Shown one piece after another: positions 60,831-64,000 of a stretch of DNA of 64,000 nt. The notes under the pieces were generated by a model, which saw only the letters and a program-made list of their open reading frames with translations, did not search any database and was not told where the DNA came from. The stretch covers positions 3,828,139 through 3,892,138 of the forward strand of contig NZ_CP027665.1 in the NCBI RefSeq assembly GCF_003008555.2, read 5' to 3'. The translations under genes were made by a program, and so were the position numbers. This stretch comes from Pukyongiella litopenaei. GTDB lineage: Bacteria > Pseudomonadota > Alphaproteobacteria > Rhodobacterales > Rhodobacteraceae. Positions within the stretch are counted from its first letter, which is position 1, and each line of letters starts with the position of its first letter.

Positions 60831-61235
60831 TCAGAACCGCCGCGGCGGAATGTGGCAATAGCTGTTGGCCTCCTGCACCGACATGTTGTCACCCGCCCGC
60901 AGCGCGTTGAGCGAAACTGACGGCGGCATCGGCTGGATGCCCGCGGCGGCCGGGTCGAGCGTGAACTGGACCGATGACCGCCGCCCGGTGGTTTCGCTGA
61001 CGCCGCGCCCGCGCGCGATGTAGATACGCGCGGTCCAGGGCGCCCCGAGCGCGCGGCGCGCATAATCGGCGGCGGCGCACCAGAACACCGGACCGTTGCC
61101 GGAACTGCGCGGAACGACCTCGAACACCGCGTTGCTCACCGGATTGACCCGCGCACCATGCGGCGCGCTGAAGGCCAGGGCCGAAAGCGGAACCAGGCCC
61201 GCCAGCATCGCCGTCAGAACAAATCTCTTGCGCAT
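60831..61235 (-). CDS. Secreted two-cysteine paralog A, unknown function
   Basis: First gene of the triplet, 134 residues. Signal peptide MRKRFVLTAMLAGLVPLSALA. Core: AVFEVV, FWCAAADYARRAL, ARIYIA, GVSETTGRR, SSVQFTLD, PPSVSLNALRAGDNMS, SYCHIPP. It is the most diverged copy (AADY instead of AGDY). It probably carries the promoter of the triplet-yjbQ unit. Similar proteins may exist in other roseobacters but I cannot assign a family. Confidence 0.82.
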   Translation of the reverse strand: MRKRFVLTAMLAGLVPLSALAFSAPHGARVNPVSNAVFEVVPRSSGNGPVFWCAAADYARRALGAPWTARIYIARGRGVSETTGRRSSVQFTLDPAAAGIQPMPPSVSLNALRAGDNMSVQEANSYCHIPPRRF

Positions 61236-61443
61236 GTCAACTCCGCTGCAAATCGCCCCGGTTCGGAACCGGCCCATCAAAGGCGCCTGCCCCAGTATAG
61301 AGGCATCGACCGCGCAAGGTCTATCGCCCGCAGCCTTGCGACAGCCCGGACCGAAATGACCCGGGTTTTAGGATGCGCCTGATACCACCCGGCGGCATGG
61401 CGCAGATCCGGCGCGTCACATGGGCGCCGGACCCGTCAGGCCG

Positions 61444-63426
<1,983 letters not shown>

Positions 63427-63452
63427 TGCTTAGCTCCTGCGGGGCTCAAGGT

Positions 63453-63492
63453 GATTCGCTCGCGCCGAATCATTAGCGATTCGAAGTGATTC
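63453..63492. promoter_or_regulatory. Cluster of four GANTC (CcrM) sites upstream of rpoD
   Basis: GATTC or GAATC at 63453-63457, 63467-63471, 63478-63482 and 63488-63492. At this GC content one site per about 300 bp is expected by chance. The first two form an inverted repeat (GATTCG, 7 bases, CGAATC), the last two a direct repeat. It lies in the dnaG-rpoD gap where the rpoD promoter should be. Confidence 0.6.
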
Positions 63493-63542
63493 GGCCACCC
63501 GTTTACCCGGTTTCTCGGTGAGTTTCCGCGGGAAAAACCGCG

Positions 63543-64000
63543 CTACCGGCGCGGTTTGTCGAAACGGATTCCCTCCAGAAGTGCATCAAGGGCGCTGCGC
63601 TCGGCGCGGTCGATGCGTGCGCCATTGTCGCCGATGTCATATTCCGCCCTATCCTTGGTTTCGCTGCGTTCGGCCCGGTTCCGGGCTTCCGCGGCCTGAC
63701 CCAACCGCCATGTCAGCGCCTCGTCGGCGGCGCCGGTGAGTTCTTCGGCGGCCTCCTCGATCTCGGCCATCGCCCCGCGCCGCGCCTTCAGTTTTGCGAG
63801 TTCCTCGGCCACGGTCATGCGGGCCGTTTCGACATCGCCGGGCCTGCGCAGGCAGGGGCTGATGGCCACATGGCGAAGCGTCAGCAGGTTTTCAAGGGGA
63901 CCGGGGCCGATTTCTGCGGCGATGCGCTCTGTCAGCATCGCCCCCGCGCCGGCATGGCGCAGGATCAGGTCGCGCAGCCGCGCCTGTTCGCGATCCGCGC
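63543..64000 (-). CDS. dnaG: DNA primase, C-terminal part (partial)
   Basis: The last 151 codons of an open frame that continues past the window end. The visible part looks like the C-terminal helicase-binding domain of alphaproteobacterial DnaG (AISPCLRRPGD, then a helical Glu/Ala-rich region, ending FDKPRR). The catalytic zinc and TOPRIM domains are outside. Its place directly upstream of rpoD matches the dnaG-rpoD operon of proteobacteria, which is the main support. Confidence 0.85.
   Translation of the reverse strand, partial: ADREQARLRDLILRHAGAGAMLTERIAAEIGPGPLENLLTLRHVAISPCLRRPGDVETARMTVAEELAKLKARRGAMAEIEEAAEELTGAADEALTWRLGQAAEARNRAERSETKDRAEYDIGDNGARIDRAERSALDALLEGIRFDKPRR

Overview
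The window is about 64 kb of GC-rich chromosome from an alphaproteobacterium, most likely a marine Rhodobacterales (Roseobacter-type Paracoccaceae). The grounds are the ChpT-type phosphotransferase fragment, DUF4167, an L21 with an alphaproteobacterial C-terminal extension, the double-length dCTP deaminase, an ornithine N-acyltransferase, a hexameric tyrosine-coordinated heme protein, and gene orders such as rplU-rpmA-obgE-proB-proA and rpmF-plsX-fabH-ihfA. It is ordinary core chromosome: I see no phage, transposase, CRISPR array or plasmid gene. Genes are tightly packed, often with 4-nt start/stop overlaps.

Layout. 1-6.5 kb: end of chpT, facing a leftward run rplU-rpmA, GNAT, obgE-proB-proA, then a DUF2059 protein. 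6.6-8.6 kb: tRNA-Ser(CGA), mscL, and a bacterioferritin with its ferredoxin. 8.6-14.4 kb: an iron/heme island (imelysin, hemP, DUF1513, second imelysin, di-heme DUF1111 oxidoreductase). Two TGA-N9-TCA palindromes sit just downstream of TTGACA -35 hexamers here, pointing to iron-responsive repression. 14.4-17.1 kb: a nitrosative-stress group (NsrR, tyrosine-coordinated heme protein, DUF6522, divergent group III truncated hemoglobin), then DUF488 and 5-formyl-THF cyclo-ligase. 17.2-19.7 kb: tRNA-Thr(CGT) and pepA-VOC-holC. 19.9-27.4 kb: the outer-membrane biogenesis operon lptF-lptG-lptD-surA-pdxA-rsmA. 27.4-30.9 kb: DUF4167, prmC, prfA and two small envelope proteins. 31-35.5 kb: agmatinase, M20 amidohydrolase, mazG, nucleoside hydrolase, GNAT. 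35.5-43.6 kb: enolase, two DMT transporters, an AbrB-type membrane protein, a Fur-family regulator, a DEAD-box helicase, DUF533 and an EEP hydrolase. 43.6-50.8 kb: selO, DUF985 cupin, anmK, tyrS, an SDR and an ABC-F ATPase. 50.8-56.7 kb: olsB, bamE, DUF177-rpmF-plsX-fabH-ihfA-merR and tRNA-Pro(GGG). 56.8-59.5 kb: dcd, ribD, nrdR. 59.5-61.3 kb: yjbQ below three tandem paralogous secreted proteins of unknown function. 61.4-64 kb: rpoD and the end of dnaG.

The parts that are more than routine are the iron/heme island with its two matched promoters and a small ORF overlapping hemP, the NsrR/heme-protein divergon, the triplet of secreted two-cysteine paralogs, a cluster of four GANTC (CcrM) sites upstream of rpoD, a perfect DnaA box upstream of nrdR-ribD, and two copies of a short dispersed repeat each followed by a palindrome. 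All family assignments come from reading motifs by eye; no database search was run.
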